A stretch of 64,000 nucleotides of DNA, taken from the NCBI RefSeq assembly GCF_032062135.1, contig NC_092862.1, positions 93,947,028-94,011,027 on the forward strand. The letters are read 5' to 3'. How positions within the stretch are numbered: position 1 is the first letter of the stretch; every line of letters starts with the position of its first letter. The translations under genes and the position numbers were made by a program. The notes beneath the pieces were generated by a model that saw nothing but the letters and a program-made list of their open reading frames with translations, was not told the origin of the DNA and did no database searches. The stretch comes from Pyxicephalus adspersus (taxonomy: Eukaryota > Chordata > Amphibia > Anura > Pyxicephalidae). This document shows, piece by piece, positions 29,011-38,890 of this stretch.

Positions 29011-30000
29011 ACCCTGTTTCCCCGATGATAAGACACTGTCTTATTTTTTTTTGAAGGCCAAATTATGCTCTAGGGCTTATTTTCAGGGGGATGCCTTATT
29101 TACCCATGAAGAAGACTACAGTACACAGTTATTGTTCATGTGCCATTNNNNNNNNNNNNNNNNNNNNNNNNNNNNNNNNNNNNNNNNNNNNNNNNNNNNN
29201 NNNNNNNNNNNNNNNNNNNNNNNNNNNNNNNNNNNNNNNNNNNNNNNNNNNNNNNNNNNNNNNNNNNNNNNNNNNNNNNNNNNNNNNNNNNNNNNNNNNN
29301 NNNNNNNNNNNNNNNNNNNNNNNNNNNNNNNNNNNNNNNNNNNNNNNNNNNNNNNNNNNNNNNNNNNNNNNNNNNNNNNNNNNNNNNNNNNNNNNNNNNN
29401 NNNNNNNNNNNNNNNNNNNNNNNNNNNNNNNNNNNNNNNNNNNNNNNNNNNNNNNNNNNNNNNNNNNNNNNNNNNNNNNNNNNNNNNNNNNNNNNNNNNN
29501 NNNNNNNNNNNNNNNNNNNNNNNNNNNNNNNNNNNNNNNNNNNNNNNNNNNNNNNNNNNNNNNNNNNNNNNNNNNNNNNNNNNNNNNNNNNNNNNNNNNN
29601 NNNNNNNNNNNNNNNNNNNNNNNNNNNNNNNNNNNNNNNNNNNNNNNNNNNNNNNNNNNNNNNNNNNNNNNNNNNNNNNNNNNNNNNNNNNNNNNNNNNN
29701 NNNNNNNNNNNNNNNNNNNNNNNNNNNNNNNNNNNNNNNNNNNNNNNNNNNNNNNNNNNNNNNNNNNNNNNNNNNNNNNNNNNNNNNNNNNNNNNNNNNN
29801 NNNNNNNNNNNNNNNNNNNNNNNNNNNNNNNNNNNNNNNNNNNNNNNNNNNNNNNNNNNNNNNNNNNNNNNNNNNNNNNNNNNNNNNNNNNNNNNNNNNN
29901 NNNNNNNNNNNNNNNNNNNNGGCTTATTTTTCATTTTTACCTAAAAAGGGGGGGCTGTCTTATTTGATGGCCCTGCCTTATCATCGGGGAAACATGGTAC
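29011..30000. mobile_element. MITE with TACCCTGTTTCCCCGAT termini spanning an assembly gap
   Basis: The left end TACCCTGTTTCCCCGATGAT is matched by the inverted right end ATCATCGGGGAAACATGGTA. CTTATTTT and CTTATTTGATGG motifs repeat near both ends. The central 773 bases are N, so the true length and any coding content are unknown. Confidence 0.65.
29148..29920. other. Assembly gap (773 N)
   Basis: An unbroken run of N. Any open frames drawn across it are artefacts. Confidence 1.
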
Positions 30001-30134
30001 AGTAGTGTAGAAAGTTTATACTAGTTAAGAATTTGCTTCCTTGTATCTGTTAGAGCACTTTGCAGCTCTGACCTTTTAAAGAAAAAATAATAGTGATCAC
30101 CAAGGGGAAATCTTCAGCCAGAAGATACTTCTAT

Positions 30135-30271
30135 TATTGCAGAGGTAGGCAAACTCCGGCCTTTAGGCCAGATATGGTTTAGCCGGTAGTTTGTTCCAGC
30201 CTAATGCCCCCTGGCCAATCTGGCCTAATCCCGGCCGGCAACCCGCAGCAGAGCCAGAACAAACTCCTGGG
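30135..30271. mobile_element. hAT-like MITE fragment (GGCAAACTCCGGCC end)
   Basis: GCAGAGGTAGGCAAACTCCG then GCCTTTAGGCCAGATATGG resembles the terminal sequence of a hAT non-autonomous family. The right part merges into an L2 end at 30272, so this copy is truncated or was joined to the LINE fragment. Confidence 0.5.
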
Positions 30272-30320
30272 GCTGCGTAATATGTTGGCGCTATATAAAT
30301 CTTGTTTATAAATAATAATT
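30272..30320 (+). mobile_element. L2 3' end (plus strand)
   Basis: GCTGCGTAATATGTTGGCGC, TATATAAATC and TTTATAAATAATAATT: a minimal 49-bp L2 terminus. Confidence 0.7.
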
Positions 30321-30974
30321 ACTTACCACAAACCTATAGGACACTCAATGACTTTGAAAGCCGTGCTCTCTTTTAGAAACATTTTGGAATGATATCTCTC
30401 TTTTATAGGAATCTCAACATACATTGATAATGATAAACCTAGGAAATTAAAGATAATCTGGGTCATACAGAGATCTGTTATTTTTGCATCCAAATTTTCC
30501 TAGCATGTTAGACACTTGCTGGTGGAGCTATGGGCGCTCTACCCTAACTTTGGATTGAGAGCTTTAAAATATTTAATAAATCTATGATTTTTCTTCTTTA
30601 ATGAGTCTGCAACAGTCTTTCCCCAAATTGCCACCCTATCCTTTGTACCTGTGCCAGGCCAGAATAAAATTACCATCACTTCATTGCAGTGCACACAATC
30701 TCATTCAATTTTTTTGGAAAACCAATACTATGTCATTGTTGAGCTATATGTTAGCACCAGGACTGTTTTAGAGTTAGGGCAATTTTGGGGTATCTGAATT
30801 CGAAGTCGGCAAGAAATGTACGGACTCCTACTACACGTACTGTGGGTTGTTATGAAAACATACAGCATGTCAAAAACTCCTATTTCACGGATAACAGTCA
30901 TGATAAAGTAATTTATACTGCTGTGTTAAGCCCACTTAAACACACAAAAATACCTGGTAAATGTCCAGTTAAGA
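30321..30974. other. Intergenic DNA, nothing recognised
   Basis: Ordinary AT-rich sequence. The open frame near 30785-30979 has no motif that I recognise. Confidence 0.4.
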
Positions 30975-31378
30975 CTTAGTCTACAAGGGCATTTTCCCCA
31001 GCGTATAACCTGAGGCTTTAAAAGCCCATGTTTGAAATGGGCTAATCTACACCAGGGCGTTTCCTTGAGGCACGTATTTGAGCGTTATCTATAATGCTCC
31101 TTGCAACGTTTTAAAAATTAAATCGATGGGTTAACGCTGGAAATTGTGGGTAAACTCGTCCATTGACTTTAATGGGTGCGTTTTTCTGCGTTTTCACGCA
31201 TTTATAAGTATTAAAAAAAAACGCGGGGAAAACTCTGGAAAACCCGGCATATACGTTTTCTAGCGGTTTAAAGGCAAGCTTTAAAATGCTAGTAAAAGTG
31301 CAAAAAAAAATGCATATAAACGTGGTAGGAAGGTTTACATGTGTTTTTAAAACGTGTAGACCCAGCCTAAAGGATTAA
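30975..31378. mobile_element. MITE with GGTCTACA-type termini
   Basis: The left end CTTAGTCTACAAGGGCATTT and the right end ACGTGTAGACCCAGCCTAA are inverted relatives. The interior is rich in GCGTTT and AACGC motifs. Other copies lie at 15928-15990 and 63909-64000. It is about 400 bp and non-coding. Confidence 0.6.
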
Positions 31379-31399
31379 AAGAAGTTAATAGCCATGGTC

Positions 31400-31602
31400 A
31401 CTCATTGAAACTTACTATAGAAGAAGCCATCCTTGTTTATCCAGACATTATTAGCTATGTGGCTAGAACCGTAACAGTAATGCGACCCACCCAAGTCAGC
31501 GTTGAAAAAATATTCTTAGCTCTGAAATTTATCAAATCAGATTTAGGAGCTTCTATGAAGTGAGGTCTGGGAGAAGCAATTCTTTTTCTAAGAATGAATT
31601 AA
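31400..31602 (+). pseudogene. hAT transposase C-terminal fragment
   Basis: The frame reads EAILVYPDIISYVARTVTVM, then PTQVSVEKIFLALKFIKSDL and, after one in-frame stop, GLGEAILFLRMN and a terminal stop. This is the hAT dimerisation region (pattern: P, then S, VE, IF or FS, KFIKSDL, AILFLR). The rest of the transposase is not visible, and the GGTCTACA MITE ends just upstream at 31378. It is dead. Confidence 0.75.
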
Positions 31603-32336
31603 ATAATTTTGGACTATATTAACTATTTTACAGCTATATACCAAGTTTAATTAACATATCTGCTGTTTTAGGTTTTTCATTTTTTTTGGTTTATGTAGTG
31701 TAATTGATAGTTTTTAAACAGCGAATGGTGTAGTTTTTTATTTTTGAACGTTGTTCCTGATCCTCATTTTTATTGCAAGTATATTAAGTATATTAATTAT
31801 CAAGTATATTAAAATTCATAGCTTCTTGATAAAAACAATAACTAAAACTTTGTTTAAATTTTTGTGTTTTTAGTTTAAGGCATAACCTTTACTGGTTTAC
31901 ATGCTGACAATTACAGGCTGGTCAATAGGGTAAAAAGCCGGCTTTCTGGCCAGGAGTTCTTGTTCCCAAAAGCAGATCCTGTCTTCAAATAGCTTCTCAA
32001 TGGCTGAGCTTTGGCAGTAATGAAATGCTGTGTGTATTTGCATACATCAGCAAATTTAAATTAGAGTCGTCGAAGTGTTTGTACCAACTTCACAGTCCTG
32101 GTTAGCACTGTTACCAATATTTTAGAATCTGAGCTGCCAAGTGCTCTAACAAATTGGACAATTTTGTGACCAATAGGTGGTTTGCAAGTACAACTCCAAA
32201 CCTTCCTGTTTGCAAAACATTACAAGGTAAAAAATTAACCTAAAAACATCTTCAAAGATAGAGCATTTGTATTATATATGCAAATTTATTTTCTAAAAAT
32301 CTCTTTTTATCTTTTTTTAGGGATAATGCTGCCAGA
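31603..32336 (+). other. C7orf25: C7orf25 upstream region and 5' UTR acceptor
   Basis: AT-rich sequence ends in a strong polypyrimidine-AG at 32301-32320 (TTTTTATCTTTTTTTAG), 16 bases before the start codon. The C7orf25 leader is therefore probably spliced, with its first exon unplaced further upstream. Confidence 0.6.
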
Positions 32337-32346
32337 ATGTCTGTGA
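32326..32346 (+). promoter_or_regulatory. C7orf25: Upstream ORF overlapping the C7orf25 start
   Basis: An ATG at 32326 opens a six-codon frame (MLPECL) ending at the TGA at 32344-32346, so it overlaps the main ATG at 32337 in another frame. Both ATGs have A at -3. If the leader is included in the mRNA this could reduce initiation at the main start. Confidence 0.55.
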
Positions 32347-33605
32347 ATTCGTTGCTTTGTGATCGCATTGTACTCGCCAAAGAACTTATAAAGAGAGCTG
32401 AAGCTCTTTCCAAATCCCGGGTTGGTGGAGTTGAAGGTGGTGCAAAACTATGCAGCAAGCTGAGAGCTGAGTTGAAGTTCTTGCAAAAGGTAGAATTGGG
32501 AAAAGTAGCCATTAAAGAGTCCCATTTGAAAAGTACCAACCTCACTCATCTACAAGCCATTCTTGAGTCTGCTGAGAGTTTGGAGGATGTGCTCAGTGTA
32601 CTTCATGTCTTTAGCTACAATGACCAATTTGGTGAAAAGCAAACACTTGTGGTGGATGTGGTAGCTAATGGTGGCCACACATGGGTGAAAGCTGTTGGAA
32701 GAAAGGCAGAAGCCCTGCATAATATATGGCTTGGTCGCGGTCAGTATGGTGACAAAAGCATAATTGAACAAGCAGAGGATTACTTACAAGCTAGTCAGCA
32801 GCAGCCTGTACAGTATAGCAGTCCTCACATTATATTTGCTTTCTATAATGGTATTTCCTGCCCTATGGCAGAAAAGCTAAAGCAGATGGGAATTTCAGTA
32901 CGTGGAGATATTGTAGCTGTTAATGCCTTTGAAGAAACTACACAAGAAGAAGATGCTATGAGTGACAGTGAATCGGATGATGATTCTTCAGAGCTCTTAT
33001 ATGGTGGAATAGTAGATAGAGAAAATATAGTGGCCAGTGTGGCTTTTCCTAGAGAAATCAAAGTTGAAGTCTGTAGGAGGGTGAACTTGGACATCACTAC
33101 ATTAATCACCTATGTATCTGCACTTAGTCACGGGGGTTGCCACTTGGTGTTTAAAGAGAAAGTATTAACAGAGCAGGCTGCTCAGGAAAGGAAGGAAAAA
33201 GTCTTGCCACTGCTGAATTCTTTTATGGAGGACAAAGAACTGTTTGCATGTGAGTCTGCTGTGAGGGACTTCCAGTCTATATTAAAAACCTTGGGAGGAC
33301 CAAAAGAAAGGGAACGAGCTGCATCACTTATTAAAAGTATTACAGTGGTACCTGATCAGCCTTCAGAACGTGCCTTAAAACTTGAAGTCAGCTCCAAAAT
33401 AAATCAACGCTCAGTCTCAATTTTTGGTACTGGTGACAGCTTGAAAGCAATCACAATGACTGCTAACAGTGGCTTTGTAAGAGCAGCAAATAACCAGGGT
33501 GTTAAATTCAGTGTATTTATACACCAGCCTAGAGCACTAACTGAAAGCAAAGAATCTTCTGCTACTCCTGTACCAAAGCAGCATGGATCGCCAAATCGGC
33601 TATGA
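32337..33605 (+). CDS. C7orf25: UPF0415 protein C7orf25 orthologue
   Basis: One intact coding exon of 422 residues, against about 421 in human. The N-terminal region ([40 protein letters not shown]) is followed by [19 protein letters not shown], then [20 protein letters not shown] and [13 protein letters not shown]. An acidic linker follows at about 200-220 ([17 protein letters not shown]), then the C-terminal half with [34 protein letters not shown] and [20 protein letters not shown]. The C-terminal half corresponds to DUF1308, which I recall being placed among PIN-like folds; no enzymatic role is established to my knowledge. No signal peptide or membrane segment is seen. It lies 8 kb downstream of PSMA2 on the same strand, as in human. 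The start is the first ATG giving family length. Confidence 0.96.
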   Translation: MSVNSLLCDRIVLAKELIKRAEALSKSRVGGVEGGAKLCSKLRAELKFLQKVELGKVAIKESHLKSTNLTHLQAILESAESLEDVLSVLHVFSYNDQFGEKQTLVVDVVANGGHTWVKAVGRKAEALHNIWLGRGQYGDKSIIEQAEDYLQASQQQPVQYSSPHIIFAFYNGISCPMAEKLKQMGISVRGDIVAVNAFEETTQEEDAMSDSESDDDSSELLYGGIVDRENIVASVAFPREIKVEVCRRVNLDITTLITYVSALSHGGCHLVFKEKVLTEQAAQERKEKVLPLLNSFMEDKELFACESAVRDFQSILKTLGGPKERERAASLIKSITVVPDQPSERALKLEVSSKINQRSVSIFGTGDSLKAITMTANSGFVRAANNQGVKFSVFIHQPRALTESKESSATPVPKQHGSPNRL

Positions 33606-33749
33606 CCTAAACGGGTGCAAATTTTTATGAAAAGTTTCTTCAGGTATTACTAGTTTTATCACAAAAAGCAAATATACTGCTAAATCTTGCTTTAAAAAAT
33701 ACCGAAAAAGTATTTATGCTTTTTGAAATGTCCAGAAAATTCTTGGATT

Positions 33750-33755
33750 AATAAA
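33750..33755 (+). terminator. C7orf25: C7orf25 polyadenylation signal AATAAA
   Basis: The first canonical hexamer, 145 bases after the stop codon. Confidence 0.65.
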
Positions 33756-35591
33756 TCATGCACTTCAAATTTTTCTTGTGTTTATGAAAAGTACATTTTG
33801 ATGTTTTGCACTACTTCTTGTTCAGACATGCCAGTGCCATTGTCATTCATAGGCTTTTTTAGGATGCACAGATTTTAAAACCTTTAGCTTGTACTCTGCA
33901 GTGCTCACTTTGTCATCAGTATAATGAAATGTTAACAGGGTTTTGCTCAGGCCACACTAGTAGTAGTAGCCACAGTAGATAGTCGCTATTTTCAGTGGCA
34001 GCACCTTGTGCATACGATGCTCAAACTTCTTCAGGGTTTACCGAGTACATTCCAGTTGTTTTTTTTTTAATAATGGCAATGAAAGAAGGATGTCAATTTT
34101 CAAAACTCTTACACATGAGGCAACTTACCTTTTCCTGCCTACTGCAGGTATCCCAACACTTTCAGGTATATTGAATGCTTACCATTCCTTGTGGTTCTTC
34201 CAGCCAACTTACACATCCTTCAGTGACTAGGAACCAGCAGGACAGCCAAGTTTTAAAAAATAGTCTGATGGAAAGCAGTATACAACATCTTGTTTTGTTC
34301 TTCCCCATAGTATCAGGATCACTTTTAATTGATAGTTGGCTAATGGTCATGATTGATGCTCTAATAATAACTTGGAACATGTTTGCAACTAGTCAGAACA
34401 TTTTTGAAAACTTGGAACAGGTCAGTGATTCAGAAGGTGTTGAAACAATTAGGTCAACCTAATGGCAACTAGCATTTTCAGATAGAGATTTTCAATTGCA
34501 ACACATGCATATTTTAGCCAGTTCAGCATTCACATCTTTACAATCTCTGTAATTTAAAAGAAAGAAAAAAAAAATGGCAACAGAAGTCTGACAGGCCATC
34601 CAAAAGGAAAGAAGAAATTTTGCTGTTGGAGAAATGAATGAATGAAAAAAATATATATATATATATTCCCAAAACCGACAAACTATTGTTAGAACATGTG
34701 TTACTGGACTGGTGAATTTAACCTGGAGTTGTCCACTTTCTGACCTGATTTGTTTTAAGTGGGTTTTGCAATCTTATAGATATGTATAGAAATTTGAAAC
34801 TTGTTTCTGCGCTGCCCGAACACTACGCCATTCAAAGTAAAGCCTCCACTGACATTTGCTGGAAGACCAACACTATGAAAAGTTTCAAACTTCATAATGC
34901 CTTCTTCGCTCAGTTCCTTCCACCTTCTACAGGATGCTGTAGTGACGTGGAGGTTGTGATGCCATGGCTTTGGGACAAAATTGGTGCCTTTGTACTTTTC
35001 AGCTCTATACTCTCATACTCGCTTTAATTTTACATTTATAGTGACTTTATTACTAGGCTGTGCAGGTGTCCATGTCCTAATGCAAACTGTCAGATGGTGC
35101 TCTATACAGCCTCTTTGGCAGACACACTTAACAAAGTTTATTGCAAAAATACAGTTTAAAAAAAAATGCATTTTGAGGTTGTACTTAACCAACTTCAAGT
35201 TTTTGCAAGGAAGGTACATATGTCTGGAATTGCTGATCATTTTAAAAATGCAAATTATATTTAAAGCTGAACTCTAGTCTTACCTTTAGCCCTGCATAGC
35301 TGTACAGGATTCCTTCATGTACATATATTGTTTACTCTAAATTCACTGCAGGTCAGATAGTGCTATCTCTCTTCCTGCCTGGACAACATACCAAATTATT
35401 TAGCCGAGTCCTTCCCAGCCGGACTCTCCCAAGCCTGTCTTTTTCATCTTTCATCTTGACTATACCCTACTTCCAATCTGTTCCCCTGTACATGCCTGTT
35501 TTGGTAAACAGTGTAATGCATCCAAAAGGAAACGTACTGTACACTGAATGCTAGATGGATTTGGAATAGAATGGATTTGACCACATTTAAT
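33756..35591. other. Intergenic DNA downstream of C7orf25
   Basis: No gene was recognised. Short frames at 34006-34462 and 34782-35277 lack motifs. An (AT)n run lies at about 34651-34668. Confidence 0.45.
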
Positions 35592-36020
35592 TTAAAGTGG
35601 ACCTAAACTAAAATTTCAACTTTACATGAAAGGGTGGATAACTCTTTATATAAAGTAAAAATAATATTATTTAACTGCAACACCCTTTTCTTTGAAAAAA
35701 AAAAAAAAAAAAGCAATCAAGAATGGATGGGAGTGCAGAGCCTCCCGAGATACCTACGTCACGCATCCCGGGAGGCTCCTGGCTGCTCCTTATGGAGCTT
35801 TTTTCTACACTTAGGGGAAAGAGATGCCGATCTCGCACTCTCTTTACAGCAGGCTTCGTCACCAGATCTCGCACCTGCACAGTGCGTGATCGGTTGATGT
35901 ACCCAGAAGGAAGAAAAAGGCTGAAGATGGCAAGACAAAGAAGAATTCCAGGACAGTGCGGGACTTGATCGAAGACTTCTCCATTGCAATTTTTTTTTTA
36001 TTTAGTTTTTACTTTCAATG
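35592..36020. mobile_element. TTAAAGC-ended MITE copy
   Basis: It starts TTAAAGTGGACCTAAACT; the subterminal TATATAAAGTAAAAATAA and GC-rich centre (CCCGGGAGGCTCCTGG, CAGATCTCGCACCTGCAC) match the other copies. The right terminus is unclear near 36020. Confidence 0.5.
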
Positions 36021-38482
36021 CTGTGAAAGATACAAGAAGGACTGAGCGGGGCTGAAAACGAGTGCAACATGGCAGATTTAAAGGCTCATTTCTAAAGATC
36101 GTTGGAAAAACTATGTTAAGAGAGAGAAAGAGCCGCCATTTGCTTCTACTATGGACAATTAAAGCTATCATCATTAAATACTAATCTCCTGCCTACTCTT
36201 CCAACGCCATAGCTTTAAGTCTTCTCTTTTTCTTTGTTTGCAAAAGACAGTTTCTTTTTCCTTATATCTACAACACTGCGTTTGTGACATGGACAGATCC
36301 TGTTAGCTATCCAGTGGTGGGGTCCTCTTGGATCCAGAGAATGCTAGGGAACTGGTGCATCTGCAGTGCTGGATTAGCGATTAATCACACTTGAGAATAG
36401 CATTGTCAAAGAACCTAGATGTCGAATTTGGGTGACTTTATAACAAGATGGGCAAAAAAAAAATGTAATATGGGTGGGAGGGGATTCAATATTTGCCTGG
36501 CAATGTATGTTGATTTACTGCTATCATTTGGGTGAGGTTTTTTACGTAAGGTTTTTTTTTCTTTTTTTTTGGGAGTGAAATTGTTACTTTTTCAGAAGGG
36601 GATTGTGTTCATTTGAATAGAGGTCTTTTAAACCTCTTATTAGTTTAGAGGAAAGAAAATTAGTTTTTTTGTTGTAAAAAACATCTTAAAAAAATAAAAA
36701 AAACTGTTGCCACTCCAGGAAAAACACATTTCATAAAATGATTTACTTTTTTTTTTTTTAAATACCACTATTACATATTTATATTATTATGTACATTTTA
36801 GAAAAGGTAAAGGAAGTAAAAAAAAAAATCAACAACAGAAACTCTGTTAAAAATTTAGCATGATCAAATTTCATGTTTTAAACAACTTAAATTATGAAAA
36901 GTTACTTAATTAGAAACAAAATCCAATTTGTTTTTTACCTACCGGTAAATTGCCCTAATGTGGAAATGAATTATTTTTGTTTTCTCGGAGGTAAATCCGT
37001 TGTGGCCACAGTGTGGCAGTGTATGATAAATTTCACATCCAAAAAATATGTAGACATGAAAACGTCAAATTAACTAAAACTGACTTTTGGGGACAAGAAT
37101 CCACATTGATGTAGGAATTATTAATTAATATTAGGAATTTTAGCATGTATTACCTCTTAATTAAACATAAACACTTCTGTGATCAGAGGTCTGTGGTTTG
37201 GACATGCTTTGCTATTTCCCTCTAGTAGAATAAAAATTATACTACTAAAATTATTTTTGAAATGTCTTGCTTAAGGGTCTTTCCTTGGATCATGCCTCAG
37301 AATTTAAATGGGGTTAAATAAAACCTAAACTGAGAGAAATATATAGACTACCGTTGCTTGATTTAGTCGTTAGCCTGATGCTTTGGCTTTATTACTTTTT
37401 TTGCTGACCCAGAGAAGAAAATTAATCTTAACTTTACTATAGATTTCATTTCATATATGCTTAAAGGTGTTAAAACCAAGCACAATCGGGGAACAAAGAG
37501 TTTTCAGAAGGACACCAGCAAGAGCTGCCCCATATTTATATCAGGACGGGGATACTTTAAATGTAAGACTCTAGTTATAAAGTAGTGAATTTGACATTCA
37601 CTGAAATATTCCCTGATAGAGAATCAAATACTGACAGTGATTGACATGGACCTGGAAGATTCTCCTCTAGGGAATGTTATGATGGTCAGATTTTCTACTT
37701 TAAAAATCGACTCCTTAGGGTCTATTATAACATACCATTTTTTAATTGGTTTTGCAAATTTCCTGGTGCCCATGGAAACAAAGTAGTCAAACACTGCTAT
37801 ATTGCCCCCAGCATGCTTCACAATTGCAATAAAGTTTTGCAATTGGTATGCAGTTTTATGTTCTGTGCCCAGAGGTAAACTATTTACATAATATTACGAA
37901 GCAACTAATTAAAGACATCCATGATCTCTCCATTTGCTTTATTATGAGCCAAATTCTCCACATTGATATACAGTGGATCCCAATAGGGGCTTTTTTTAAA
38001 GTGCATTTTTACAGAGATGAAATTAGGGATCAATATAAGAATTTGTTCTAGTAGTTCTGAAAAACACCTAGGGAGTCTTCACCAACGTAAGTAGGCCTGT
38101 GGTATAAGGACTTTTGGACTGATTTTTGTCCAAAGTTTCATGCAAAAGTTGAGTAGCATTAGTGTTAAGTTTCCTTCCTACCATAAATAAATATGTTCCC
38201 AAGAAATCCCTTGCAACTGATTGTAGTTTTAAAACTTTCAACAACTTTTTTTTCAGTGGTCCTATGAAGCTGTTTTTAATTAGGCTTTATGTGTGCAATA
38301 ACAACATTTTCTTGTAAGTACAATATTTTGTGACTTATTGGGGATAATTTACCAAAAAACAATTATGTTCTCTTAGCAAAGTGAAATATTGCTTCAAGGA
38401 GATTTTCAGATAGCTTAGTCAATAAGATAAAGCTTGGCTGACCTCTGCCTTCCAATCTTCATTACATTCTATAGGTCTAGAA
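36021..38482. other. Gene-poor AT-rich DNA
   Basis: Homopolymer-rich in 36540-36850. No exon, RNA gene or repeat terminus was identified. Confidence 0.4.
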
Positions 38483-38890
38483 CAGTGGTCCCCAACTCCC
38501 AGGCCCCAGACTTGTGCTGGCAAGTGGCTGGTGAGTTGGGGGCCGCAAATTACAGAAGGCCCTCATTACACTCCTCTAAAGCTAGTGACAGTGTGACACA
38601 GGAGTGCAACCAGCGGGAGAATGGGCGGCCCTCCTCACACTGCTCACACAGGAGATGTGGAGAATGGTAGAGTAATGTATCTCAGGCTTACACTTCTCCG
38701 CCAATCTCAGCAGCTCTGCCACTTGATAGCACACCAGCTTTATACTACTTTGCTATTTTCAGCTGGTGTGCTGACAGCAGGGAGAGCTGCTAAGAATGGC
38801 AGAGTAGTGTAAGCTGTACATGTACCTGGCCGAGGCAAAATTTCTTTTTATGTTACCAGATCCTGCTGTCAGAAAGGTTGGGGGCCACTG
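38483..38890. mobile_element. hAT non-autonomous element with 8-bp target duplication
   Basis: Inverted termini CAGTGGTCCCCAAC and GTTGGGGGCCACTG are flanked by a perfect 8-bp duplication GTCTAGAA (38475-38482 and 38891-38898). It is 408 bp; the interior contains an inverted segment (AGCACACCAGC near 38728 and GCTGGTGTGCT near 38762). It encodes no protein. Confidence 0.9.

Noticed and set aside
28982..30005. Frames of 270-320 codons
   Set aside because: They run through the N gap and are artefacts of unknown bases.
34006..34462. Possible exon pair downstream of C7orf25
   Set aside because: No conserved motif and the C7orf25 coding exon is already complete.
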